Source: Deltaproteobacteria bacterium (lineage in GTDB: Bacteria; Myxococcota_A; UBA9160; UBA4427). Taken from it: DNA of 33,388 bases. Made by a program: the position numbers and the translations under genes. A model generated the notes under the pieces. That model was not told where the DNA came from. It saw only the letters and a list, made by a program, of their open reading frames with translations, and made no database searches. Every line of letters starts with the position of its first letter. Position 1 is the first letter of the stretch. This document shows positions 25,369 through 32,668 of this stretch, one piece after another. The stretch covers positions 1 through 33,388 of the forward strand of contig JAFDEK010000039.1 of assembly GCA_019310385.1 (NCBI GenBank). Reading direction: 5' to 3'.

Positions 25369-27044
25369 AGCAGCTTCCCCGGGTTCATGACACCGCTGGG
25401 GTCGAGGGTGCTCTTGGCCGCACGCAGCAGATCCATGCCGAGGGCGCCCTTCTCCTCCGGCAGCCACTCGCGATGGTCGACGCCGACGCCGTGATGATGG
25501 GAGACGGTACCGCCGGCCTTCACGATGGCGTCGGTGACGTCGCGCTTGATCGCCCGCCATTGGGAGACGACGCGCTCGCTCGCGAGCGGGCGCGCAAGGG
25601 GATAGAGGAGCGTGAAGTAGAGACAGGCCCCGTCGAGATAGGAGTGGGAAAGGTGCGCCATGGCGATGGCGCCTCCGGCATGCTCGCGGCCCGCGGCCTC
25701 CAGGGCGGCGAGCACAGTCGCGTGGGCCTCCTCGATACGCGACCAGGAAAAGGCCGACTCGAAGGTGTCCACCGCGACCCCGCGGTCGAGGAGCCAGTCA
25801 CGCAGGTAGGGAGTCGCGAAGCGCTCCCGCCGCCAGTGGCGGCCGGGAGAGCGCCCCAGGGCAAAGCCACCGTGGCGCCGGCCCACGCGCCGCGCGCGGC
25901 CGACCCTGGTCTTCACGTCGCGCGCGTGCTCTCCCTCCGCGCCATAGAGGAAAAGCGAGCGCCCCTGCCCGTAGCCGCGCCCTTCGAGCCAGGAGAAGAG
26001 CAGCTCGGCGGGATCGAAGCCGCGCGCGGGATCGCGTCGCTGCATGAGGCCCAGCTCCGTCTCGGCACCGTCCGCGAGGCGCAGCATCCCGAGCCCGACC
26101 CCGCTCTGCACCATCTCGCGCGCCGCCGCGACCCCCTGACGGAAGGAGGGAAAGAGCATCCCGCGATCGTCGCTGCACACCGGTGCCCGGGACACCCGCA
26201 ATGTGGCCTCGACGATCACGCCCAGGCTGCCCTCGGAGCCCAGCACCAGCTCGTTGAGATCGGGGCCGCTCGCGGCCCGCGGCACCTCCAGGGTGCGGAC
26301 GACACCTTTTGGCGTCACCATGCGCAGCGCCACCACGAGATCCTCGATGGAGCCGTAGCCGTTCGACTGCTGCCCCGAAGAGCGGGTCGCGATCCAACCG
26401 CCCAGGGTCGAGTACTCGAAGGACTGGGGGAAGTGGCCCAGGGTGAGGCCGTGGGCGGCGAGCGCCGCTTCCAGGGCCGGTCCGTCGATCCCCGCTTGAA
26501 AAGTCGCGAGCCCGCCCTCGCCATCGATCTTCACCACCGCGTCGAGGCGCGTCGTGTCCAGGGCGATCACAGCCCGCTGTCGCTCGGCATGCAGGGGCTC
26601 GACGCCACCGATCACGCTGGTGCCACCGCCGAAGGGGACGACGGCGCAGTCCGCCTCATCGGCGACCCGCAGCAACGCGGCCACCGCCTGCTCGCTGCCG
26701 GGGAAGACCACGGCGTCGGGCGCCCGCTCCAGCTCGCCGAGGCGCAGCCGCAAGAGGTCAGGAAGACCACGCCCTACCGCGTGCCAGGCCCGGGTCGCGA
26801 CGTCCTGGTGCACGGCCTCGCGGCCGCAGGCCTCGCGCAGCCGGTCCAGCAGCGTGTCGTCCACGCGCGAAGCGGGCAGCTTCAGCTCCTCCAGGGCGCA
26901 GCGCACGGGCGCGGGCTCGAGGGCGGTGCCCAGGCGCCGGGCCAGCTCGCCCAGCAAGAGCTCCGCCCGCTCGGGCGGGAAGGCGACCGCCTCGTCCCGG
27001 CGGCCCCAGCCGTACCAGCAGAGCTCTTCGCGTCGCAGACTCAC
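25365..27044 (-). CDS. FAD-binding oxidase, alkyl-DHAP synthase (AGPS)-like
   Basis: The start is GTG at 27044, overlapping the gntR stop by four bases (GTGA). The 559-residue flavoprotein has an FAD-binding type 4 domain (PFGGGTSVIGG at 137-147; GHFPQSFEYSTLGGWIATRS at 203-222; GSEGSLGVI at 269-277) and a C-terminal FAD-oxidase domain with PYLRDWLLDRGV. Near the end is SHHHGVGVDHREWL (His516-518), the triple-His motif of AGPS, and it closes with LDPSGVMNPGK. AGPS swaps the acyl chain of acyl-DHAP for a fatty alcohol, the ether-bond step. Relatives in bacteria also include lactate-type oxidases, so activity is inferred. A short N-terminal segment replaces the eukaryotic peroxisomal signal. 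Confidence 0.87.
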   Translation of the reverse strand: MSLRREELCWYGWGRRDEAVAFPPERAELLLGELARRLGTALEPAPVRCALEELKLPASRVDDTLLDRLREACGREAVHQDVATRAWHAVGRGLPDLLRLRLGELERAPDAVVFPGSEQAVAALLRVADEADCAVVPFGGGTSVIGGVEPLHAERQRAVIALDTTRLDAVVKIDGEGGLATFQAGIDGPALEAALAAHGLTLGHFPQSFEYSTLGGWIATRSSGQQSNGYGSIEDLVVALRMVTPKGVVRTLEVPRAASGPDLNELVLGSEGSLGVIVEATLRVSRAPVCSDDRGMLFPSFRQGVAAAREMVQSGVGLGMLRLADGAETELGLMQRRDPARGFDPAELLFSWLEGRGYGQGRSLFLYGAEGEHARDVKTRVGRARRVGRRHGGFALGRSPGRHWRRERFATPYLRDWLLDRGVAVDTFESAFSWSRIEEAHATVLAALEAAGREHAGGAIAMAHLSHSYLDGACLYFTLLYPLARPLASERVVSQWRAIKRDVTDAIVKAGGTVSHHHGVGVDHREWLPEEKGALGMDLLRAAKSTLDPSGVMNPGKLL

Positions 27045-27826
27045 GTCCCGGCCTTCCCCGCCCGAGGCCCGATGATCCCCTCCGCCTCGAGCCGCTCGGC
27101 CTCGCTGAGGATCGCCTCCTCGCTGTAATCGAGCATGGTTTCGAGGGTCGCGCGCGCCGCCTGGGGATCGCGCCTCTCGATTGCGTCGAGGAGCTTGCTG
27201 TGGGTCTCGAAGGAGCGCGCGTGGCTGCGGCGCTCGTTGAAGTAGATGGGACCGAGGTGATGGAGCAGCCGCGTGAACATGTTGCACAGCAGCTGGTACA
27301 TCAGATTGCCCGTGGACTCGCCGAGCAGCACGTTCATCTGGATGTCGATCTCGAGCGCTGTCTGGGGATTGGCACCCGCCATGGATTCGCGCTCGAGCAG
27401 AGCCCTCGCCCGCGCGAGCTGATCAGCGCTGTGGTTGCGCGCCGCCAGCTCGACCACCTGCGCGGTGACGTTGCGACGGAACTCGAGCAGCTGGCGCAGC
27501 AGCTCGGTGGTGACCAGGCTGCGATCGCTCAGGATCGCCTCGATGAGCTGCAGCGCCGACGAGCCTCCCACCGCGCACACGAAGCTGCCCTGGCCGTGGC
27601 GAACCTCGATCAGCTCGAGGAACTCGAGGCGCTTCAGCGCCTCGCGCACCGAGGCCCGGTTCACGCCCAGGGCCTCGGCGAGCTCGCGCTCGTTGGGGAG
27701 CTGCGATCCGGGCACCAGGGTGCCCGAGAGGATGCGCACGCGCAGCTGGTCGAAGACGCCGTCGGCCCGCTTGCTGGGTGCAATGGGCTGGAGGTCGATG
27801 CTGGCGGGGGGCGAATCGGGTGCCAA
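27041..27826 (-). CDS. GntR-family regulator, FadR/FCD subfamily
   Basis: The start appears to be TTG at 27826, with GGAGG five to six bases upstream. The 261-residue protein has an N-terminal winged helix (about 22-88; SQLPNERELAEALGVNRASVREAL) and a C-terminal FCD-type all-helical ligand-binding domain (about 105-245). FCD regulators respond to small carboxylates, sugar acids or acyl groups. Its stop overlaps the AGPS-like gene, so it is the first gene of that operon and likely autoregulates it. The inducer is unknown. Confidence 0.9.
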   Translation of the reverse strand: MAPDSPPASIDLQPIAPSKRADGVFDQLRVRILSGTLVPGSQLPNERELAEALGVNRASVREALKRLEFLELIEVRHGQGSFVCAVGGSSALQLIEAILSDRSLVTTELLRQLLEFRRNVTAQVVELAARNHSADQLARARALLERESMAGANPQTALEIDIQMNVLLGESTGNLMYQLLCNMFTRLLHHLGPIYFNERRSHARSFETHSKLLDAIERRDPQAARATLETMLDYSEEAILSEAERLEAEGIIGPRAGKAGT

Positions 27827-27902
27827 GGGCTGCCTCCGTCCTTGCCGGGCCTGGGCTGAGCGTCAGCTCGCGGCCAAAGATTGGATGTCCGAGGTCCGGC
27901 CA

Positions 27903-27913
27903 CTGTACCACAG
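27903..27913. promoter_or_regulatory. Possible operator upstream of the gntR-led operon
   Basis: CTGTACCACAG is an inverted repeat (CTGT-N3-ACAG) about 77 bases before the gntR start, the usual kind of short palindrome for FCD regulators. No clear -10/-35 pair is seen beside it, so the assignment is tentative. Confidence 0.3.
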
Positions 27914-27969
27914 ATCGATGACGGAGTCCCTCCCCTCGCGGGCCCCGGGAGCCTGCCCCGGGTCTTGGC

Positions 27970-30246
27970 TCAGGTCGTGGGGACGACCTCGAAGAAGTCG
28001 ACGCGCACCTTCTCCTCGGGCCGGTCGCCGGCCCACCGGACGCGCATTCGCGCCGTCTTCACGATGAGCTTGAAGGGGGTCTTGCTGCGGCTGCGCACCA
28101 TCGAGCGCGACTGCAGCCCTTTCATGGGCTCGGCCGGGGCGATGGCGTATTTCCAACGCAGGGTCTGCCCGTCCCGCAGATCGACGCGCTTGTTGACCAG
28201 CGAGGAAAGGCCCTTGGGGTCGCGCTTGACCGCCCAGGAGTTGGTCTGGGTCGTGTAGTGATCGATCTCCACGTAGCCACCCTCGCCGTGGGCCTCCAGC
28301 TCGAGCTCCACCTCCATCCACTCACCCGGCCCGAGATCCACATACTGGCCGCCGTGGAGGATCATGTACGACGCGGGTGCGACGACGATCTCGCGCTTGC
28401 TGACGAGCTCATAGTCCCGGCGCCGGGGCCCGCTCGGTCGCGTCTGTACGCTGCGCGCGGCCAGCTCGCCCACGATGTCGTCCTCGGCCTCGACCCACGG
28501 GATCCTCTTGCGCTGCGGGCCGAAGACCTGTCCCCGCGGCACGTTGTACTTGCGGCACCCCAGGTCGCCGGCGGGTAGACACAGCAAGACGCGCCCGAAG
28601 GGATCGACGGCGCCCACCATGTAGTGGTTGGTGTTGGCGAAGAAGACGTAGCGCCCCTCCGAATACTCCCGGAAGACGCTGCGGCCGAAGAAGTGCGGAC
28701 CCAATTCGGAGAGGCCGAGGTAGTCCAGGATCGAGACCGCGAGGTCCGCCTGGGCGAAGGACTCGTGAACGCGCCGCACCTGGCGATTCGGCGTCCGCGC
28801 GATCAGGATGCCCCAGCTCTCTGCCAGCATTTTCGAGATCCCGTCGCTGCCGAGCTCGCTCGCCTGGCCCATGGACTCGTCCGATGTGACGAGCACGAGG
28901 GTGTCATCGAGGACGCCACGCCGGCCGAGCTCGCCCAGGAACTCGCCGAGGGCACGATCCGCGTAGGCGAGCGCCTGGGCATGCGGGAAGCCCTCGTGGA
29001 GGGTGAAGCTCTCGGGAACCGTGTAGGGATGATGGGTGGTGACGGTCAGCAGCGTGGCGAACCAGGGCCGCTCGCCGCGCCGGAGCTCCTCGATCACCGG
29101 GAGACTCTGCTCGTAGAGGGAACGATCGTCCACGCCCCAGTGAGTGCGGATATAGCCGCGATCGAAGTCGTCGTAGCCCAGCACCCGCTCGAATCCCGCG
29201 CGCGGCATGAACTGGTCCTTCATCATGAAGGCCAGGGGAGCAGCCTGCAGGTAGGCCGTTGCGTAGCCGGCCGAGCTCAGGACCTCCGGCAGACAGCGTC
29301 GCCAGCCCCCCACCGCGTGCTGGCTCATCTTGGGCGTGCCCGGCAGGAGGTTGGGAAGCTCTCCACACAGAATCGCGTACATGCCCCGGTTCGTCTTGCG
29401 CTGATTCGCGAAGAAGGTCGAGTAGCTGATGGAGCTGCCCGCCAGTCTGCCGAGGGCTTCGAGCGCGTGAGGAGTCGCGACGCCGTGCTCCGCGGCCAGG
29501 TCCTTGACGTGACCGCCGGAGAGCGACTCGATGACGATCAGCAGCACGTTGCGCCCGCGGCCCTCGCTGGGCAGGATGGAGCGGCCGCCGAGATCGCCCC
29601 GCAGCTCCGGCAGCCGGTCGAGCATGGCAGCCGGCGGATCGGCGAAGTGCAGCCCGCTGTCGTCGGCATGCAGACCGGCGCCCAGCACGTAGGCGACGTT
29701 TTGCTGGAGGAAGTCGGTCTGCCGCCAGAACGCAACCTCGTCCGTCCACGGCCACAAGAGCTGGCCCACCGCGAGGAGAAACCCCGCCGCCGCGGCCAGC
29801 CCGATCTGCTTCGTCGAGGCAGATCCGAGCCCCAGCCAGGCCAGGACGAGGGAAGCGATCGATACGACGGCCAGCAGGAGCGGCATGGCGAGGGCCGCCA
29901 CCGAGCCGGCGAGGAAGGTGCCGTCCGCCAGGAACTCCACATCCAGCAACGAGGCGAGAGAGCCCAACTCCCGGACGACCTCGAGGTTGGCGTAGTGGGA
30001 AACGCTCCAAAAGCCGACGAGCAGGACGGCGAGCCCCCTCGACAGGCGCCCCGCGAGCAGCACCAGGGCCAGGGCGACGAGGGCCACGGCCAGGTCGGAA
30101 ACCAGCCCCCGAAGATCCGCCAGCGCGATGCCCGGCGTCCGATCCGCGATGAGCACAACCCGAAAGACGACGGGCGCAAGGACGAGAGCGCTGAGCACGA
30201 GCGGGAGCCGGCTCGGGCGCTGCTCTGGCGGTAGGGGCTGAGACAC
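27970..30246 (-). CDS. LtaS-like membrane alkaline-phosphatase-superfamily protein (sulfatase/phosphotransferase)
   Basis: The start is GTG at 30246, with GGGAG five bases upstream. The 758-residue protein has about five N-terminal transmembrane helices (to about 165), then an extracytoplasmic alkaline-phosphatase-type domain (about 230-545): metal ligand Glu240 (VIESLSGG), candidate nucleophile Thr285 (NQRKTNRGMY), HHPY at 405-408 and Asp456-Glu457 (TSDES). The Glu-Thr gap of 45 equals that of LtaS (Glu255/Thr300). LtaS has Asp-His where this has Asp-Glu. A roughly 200-residue C-terminal beta-rich region (about 555-758) has no counterpart I recognise. It probably transfers phospholipid-derived headgroups, or is a sulfatase-fold hydrolase, in the periplasm. 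It is divergent from pirin. Confidence 0.82.
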   Translation of the reverse strand: MSQPLPPEQRPSRLPLVLSALVLAPVVFRVVLIADRTPGIALADLRGLVSDLAVALVALALVLLAGRLSRGLAVLLVGFWSVSHYANLEVVRELGSLASLLDVEFLADGTFLAGSVAALAMPLLLAVVSIASLVLAWLGLGSASTKQIGLAAAAGFLLAVGQLLWPWTDEVAFWRQTDFLQQNVAYVLGAGLHADDSGLHFADPPAAMLDRLPELRGDLGGRSILPSEGRGRNVLLIVIESLSGGHVKDLAAEHGVATPHALEALGRLAGSSISYSTFFANQRKTNRGMYAILCGELPNLLPGTPKMSQHAVGGWRRCLPEVLSSAGYATAYLQAAPLAFMMKDQFMPRAGFERVLGYDDFDRGYIRTHWGVDDRSLYEQSLPVIEELRRGERPWFATLLTVTTHHPYTVPESFTLHEGFPHAQALAYADRALGEFLGELGRRGVLDDTLVLVTSDESMGQASELGSDGISKMLAESWGILIARTPNRQVRRVHESFAQADLAVSILDYLGLSELGPHFFGRSVFREYSEGRYVFFANTNHYMVGAVDPFGRVLLCLPAGDLGCRKYNVPRGQVFGPQRKRIPWVEAEDDIVGELAARSVQTRPSGPRRRDYELVSKREIVVAPASYMILHGGQYVDLGPGEWMEVELELEAHGEGGYVEIDHYTTQTNSWAVKRDPKGLSSLVNKRVDLRDGQTLRWKYAIAPAEPMKGLQSRSMVRSRSKTPFKLIVKTARMRVRWAGDRPEEKVRVDFFEVVPTT

Positions 30247-30334
30247 GGACTCTCCCGAGAAATGCGAGAGGAAGACTGTAGCGAGGCCACGAGCGCGACC
30301 GTGGCAGAGGCACCGCACGATTATTTCCATTTTG

Positions 30335-30357
30335 GCAACAGTATATTCTTTTGTTGC
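30335..30357. promoter_or_regulatory. Inverted repeat over the LtaS-like gene promoter
   Basis: GCAACA (30335-30340) and TGTTGC (30352-30357) form a perfect 6-bp inverted repeat with an 11-base spacer that encloses the candidate -10 box of the minus-strand gene. It is a plausible repressor site. Confidence 0.45.
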
Positions 30358-30368
30358 ATGATTGTTTC
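30340..30368 (-). promoter_or_regulatory. Candidate promoter of the LtaS-like gene
   Basis: On the minus strand TATACT (30345-30340) is a near-consensus -10 box, with GAAACA (30368-30363) 17 bases upstream as a partial -35. It would give a leader of about 85 bases before the GTG start. Confidence 0.5.
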
Positions 30369-30390
30369 CGAATATTCGATAGAGGATAAT
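30362..30390 (+). promoter_or_regulatory. Candidate promoter of the pirin gene
   Basis: GATAAT (30385-30390) has TTGTTT (30362-30367) 17 bases upstream. It lies in an AT-rich island (about 30320-30390) unlike the rest of the window. The transcript would start near 30397, leaving a short leader with GAGGGGG before the ATG. Confidence 0.6.
30369..30378. promoter_or_regulatory. Palindrome within the pirin promoter
   Basis: CGAATATTCG is a perfect 10-bp palindrome in the spacer of the pirin promoter and directly next to the -35 of the divergent gene. A protein bound here would affect both directions. Confidence 0.45.
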
Positions 30391-30425
30391 CGCCCGCGAG
30401 ACACAGAAGCAGAGGGGGTGGGACC

Positions 30426-31277
30426 ATGCAGAACGCAATCGATCGGGCCCTGCCTGAGCTTCGGCAGATCGAGACGGCCGTGGCTGCAACGCCGGTGGTC
30501 GACGGCGCGGGGGTTCCCCTGGCGCGAGTCGTCGGCACCTCGTCGCTCCCACTGGTCGACCCCTTCCTCTTGCTCGACGAGATCGGTTCGGACGAGCCCC
30601 AAGCTCACGGCGCCGGCTTTCCCGATCACCCGCATCGGGGCTTCGAGACCGTGAGCTACATGCTGCGCGGTCGGATGCGCCACACCGATCACGCGGGTCA
30701 CGCCGGAGTCGTGGAGGCGGGCGGCGTCCAGTGGATGAGCGCAGGCCGCGGCATCGTGCACTCGGAGATGCCGGAGCCGGTGCGGGATCGTCTGTGGGGC
30801 TTTCAGCTCTGGGTGAACCTGCCCGCGGCACGCAAGCTGGCCGAGCCGCGCTACCAGGAATTCAACGCCGATAGCGTCGTCGAAGAGGCACGCTCCCCGA
30901 GCACCCTGGTGCGCGTCATCGCCGGCACCACGAGCCTCGGATCCGAAGGACCGGTCCGCGGCATCTCGACGGACCCGCGCTTCTTCGACGTGCGCATGAA
31001 GCCCGGAGGCCGCTTCGCCGAGGAGATTCCCCGCGGCCACAACGTGCTCGTCCACGTCTACCGCGGGAGCGTGGAGCTCGGCGCGGCGGAGCTCCAGACG
31101 GGCAACGCGGCCGTGCTGGGCGCGGGAGAGCGCGTCGAGCTGCGAGCCGGGGAGCGCGGGGGCGAGCTGCTGCTGCTCGCCGGCCGACCCCTGAACGAGC
31201 CCGTAGTGCGTGCGGGCCCCTTCGTGATGAACACGCGAGACGAGCTCTTGCAGGCCTTTCGGGATTTCTCCGGTTAG
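30426..31277 (+). CDS. Pirin-family bicupin
   Basis: The 283-residue protein has the pirin N-terminal cupin with metal ligands His68 and His70 (DHPHRGFE), His112 and Glu114 (IVHSEMPEP), at nearly the same spacing as in human pirin (His56, His58, His101, Glu103). A C-terminal cupin follows (about 180-275). The family binds iron and includes quercetin dioxygenases and redox-responsive co-regulators; no choice between these can be made here. It is cytoplasmic. A DoxX gene follows 120 bases downstream, a neighbour pairing often seen for pirins and consistent with an oxidative-stress role. Confidence 0.93.
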   Translation: MQNAIDRALPELRQIETAVAATPVVDGAGVPLARVVGTSSLPLVDPFLLLDEIGSDEPQAHGAGFPDHPHRGFETVSYMLRGRMRHTDHAGHAGVVEAGGVQWMSAGRGIVHSEMPEPVRDRLWGFQLWVNLPAARKLAEPRYQEFNADSVVEEARSPSTLVRVIAGTTSLGSEGPVRGISTDPRFFDVRMKPGGRFAEEIPRGHNVLVHVYRGSVELGAAELQTGNAAVLGAGERVELRAGERGGELLLLAGRPLNEPVVRAGPFVMNTRDELLQAFRDFSG

Positions 31278-31320
31278 GATCTGCCGAGATCGAGCGCCAG
31301 CCCGAGACAGCCCACGATCG

Positions 31321-31380
31321 AACTCATTGCTGAACTCACTGCTGAACTCATTATCTAACTCATTATCTAACTCACTATCT
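31321..31380 (+). repeat. Five 12-bp tandem repeats upstream of doxX
   Basis: Exactly five 12-base units fill this stretch: aactcattgctg, aactcactgctg, aactcattatct twice, and aactcactatct. The array ends 17 bases before the DoxX start codon, directly before the AGAGGAG ribosome-binding site, so it forms the leader or promoter region of that gene. It is AT-richer than its surroundings. Confidence 0.9.
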
Positions 31381-31397
31381 AACAACAGAGGAGTCCC

Positions 31398-31784
31398 ATG
31401 CAGTTTCTCAGTCTTCGTCAGGACATGATCTACGCGCTGATGCGAATCGTCTTCGGTCTTCTGTTCACCTTTCACGGCATGCAGAAGCTCTTCGGCTTCT
31501 TCGGAGGCGCCCCGGGCGAGATGCCGGCCGCCATGCTCTACACGGCAGGCATCATCGAGCTGGCCGGTGGCGCGCTGGTCTGCATCGGCTTCCAGACGCG
31601 CTGGGCGGCCTTCCTGTGCAGCGGCATGATGGCGGTGGCCTACTTCATGGCGCACCAATCCATGGGGCTGCTCCCGATCCAGAATGGCGGCGAGAAGGCC
31701 GTGCTCTACTGCTGGGGCTTCCTCTTCATCGCGGCACGCGGCGACGGGATCTGGTCCGTCGGCGGCGCTACGGGCTCTTCCTGA
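31398..31784 (+). CDS. DoxX-family membrane protein
   Basis: The 128-residue protein has four predicted transmembrane helices and the DoxX pattern RIVFGLLFTFHGMQKLFG ... IIELAGGALVCIGFQTRWAA. DoxX proteins sit in the inner membrane; in mycobacteria a member works with superoxide dismutase and a thiosulfate sulfurtransferase in oxidative-stress resistance, but the general function is unclear. AGAGGAG precedes the ATG. It probably belongs with the upstream pirin, though the 12-bp repeat array lies between. Confidence 0.9.
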   Translation: MQFLSLRQDMIYALMRIVFGLLFTFHGMQKLFGFFGGAPGEMPAAMLYTAGIIELAGGALVCIGFQTRWAAFLCSGMMAVAYFMAHQSMGLLPIQNGGEKAVLYCWGFLFIAARGDGIWSVGGATGSS

Positions 31785-31799
31785 GCCCGCTGGCACGCG

Positions 31800-31843
31800 A
31801 GGCGGCCGCCCACGTGTCCGCGTAGCGGCGCGGGCGGCCGCCT
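31800..31843 (+). terminator. Long GC-rich inverted repeat after doxX
   Basis: AGGCGGCCGCCC (31800-31811) and GGGCGGCCGCCT (31832-31843) are a perfect 12-bp inverted repeat with a 20-base loop; each arm also contains the palindrome GGCGGCCGCC. There is no T-run, so it may be a terminator, a transcript-stabilising stem, or a protein site. Confidence 0.45.
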
Positions 31844-31894
31844 GCTAAACCGGGACTCCCGGCGCGATGGCGGCGCCTGAAGAAGGAAGCACCC

Positions 31895-32655
31895 GTGACC
31901 CGACCCCTGCGCAGCCTCCTGCTCGGCCTCCTCGCCCTGGCCCTGGCCCTCGCCCTGCCCGCGGCCTTTGCCGCCGAGGCGGGAGCCGGCTCGGCGAGCA
32001 AGGACCGCCTCGCCCTCATCCTCGAGAGCGGCGAGCTGCGCGTGGGCCTCTCGGGCGACCAGGCGCCCTTCAACATGAAGAACAAGCAGGGCGAGCTGAT
32101 CGGCATGGAAGTCGACCTCGTCAACGCCCTGGCCGAGGCCATGGGCCTGCGGGCAATCCTCGTCGCCATGCCCTTCGCCGAGCTGCTTCCCGCCCTCGAG
32201 AAGGGCAAGCTCGACATGGTGATCTCCAACATGACGATCACCCCCGAGCGCAACGCCCGGGTCCCCTTCGCCGGTCCCTACTTCATCTCCGGCAAGTCGG
32301 TGCTCACGAAGTCCGAGACCATCGCTTCGTGAAGGAGATGCTCCCGAACTCGATCCTCGTGCCGACCAAGGATTCCGCCGTGGGGGTTCAGATGGTGATC
32401 GACGACGAGGTCGACGCCCTGGTGGCCGATTTCCCGACCTGCGCGGTAGCCGTCGCCCGGCATCCCGAAGCGGGCCTCTCCGCCCTCATGAGCCCCCTTA
32501 CCGTCGAGCCCCTGGGCATCGCGCTGCCCCCCAACTCGCCCTTGCTGGTGAACCTGGTCGAGAACTACCTGGAGACCCTCGAATACACGGGTCTCTTGAT
32601 GCGCTTCAAGGCGCGTTGGCTGAGCGACACTTCCTGGATCAGCGAGCTTCCCTGA
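31895..32655 (+). pseudogene. Amino-acid-type ABC solute-binding protein, broken by internal deletion and frameshift
   Basis: A GTG start (31895, after AAGGAA) opens a signal peptide (to about residue 27) and the first half of a family 3 solute-binding protein (SBP_bac_3: LRVGLSGDQAPFNMKN, GMEVDLVNALAEAMGL, DMVISNMTITPERN), ending at a TGA at 32330-32332. The second half continues in another frame from about 32326 (FVKEMLPNS, VIDDEVDALVADFP, PLLVNLVENYLETLE) to 32655. About 25-30 residues that normally lie between the halves are missing. Such proteins bind amino acids or similar solutes in the periplasm for ABC import or sensing; as written the gene makes only a truncated product. No permease genes are adjacent. 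A sequencing or assembly error is possible but would not explain the missing residues. Confidence 0.8.
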
Positions 32656-32668
32656 ATCGGTAATCACC

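Noticed and set aside
23212..25494. A 760-codon open frame on the + strand opposite glpD and the lipid kinase
   Set aside because: It has no recognisable motif and mirrors the codon bias of the true minus-strand genes; long antisense frames are common in such G+C-rich DNA.
25347..27128. A 593-codon + strand frame opposite the AGPS-like gene
   Set aside because: Low-complexity His/Gly/Arg-rich translation with no domain; it is an antisense shadow of a gene with clear family motifs.
28624..30234. A 536-codon + strand frame opposite the LtaS-like gene
   Set aside because: The translation is low-complexity and the opposite strand carries a complete, motif-bearing protein.
30247..30831. N-terminal extension of the LtaS-like frame to 953 residues
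   Set aside because: The extension crosses the AT-rich divergent promoter and overlaps pirin; the GTG at 30246 has a good ribosome-binding site and starts just before the first membrane helix.
31321..31380. CRISPR-like array
   Set aside because: Units of 12 bp are directly adjacent with no spacers, so it is a simple tandem repeat.
31278..31440. Minus-strand coding frame through the 12-bp repeats giving Leu-Asp/Asn-Glu repeats
   Set aside because: It is only the repeat array read as codons, continuing antisense through pirin and DoxX, with no start signal or domain.
32326..32332. Programmed ribosomal frameshift in the solute-binding protein
   Set aside because: No slippery sequence or downstream stem is evident, and family residues are missing at the junction, which a frameshift would not explain.
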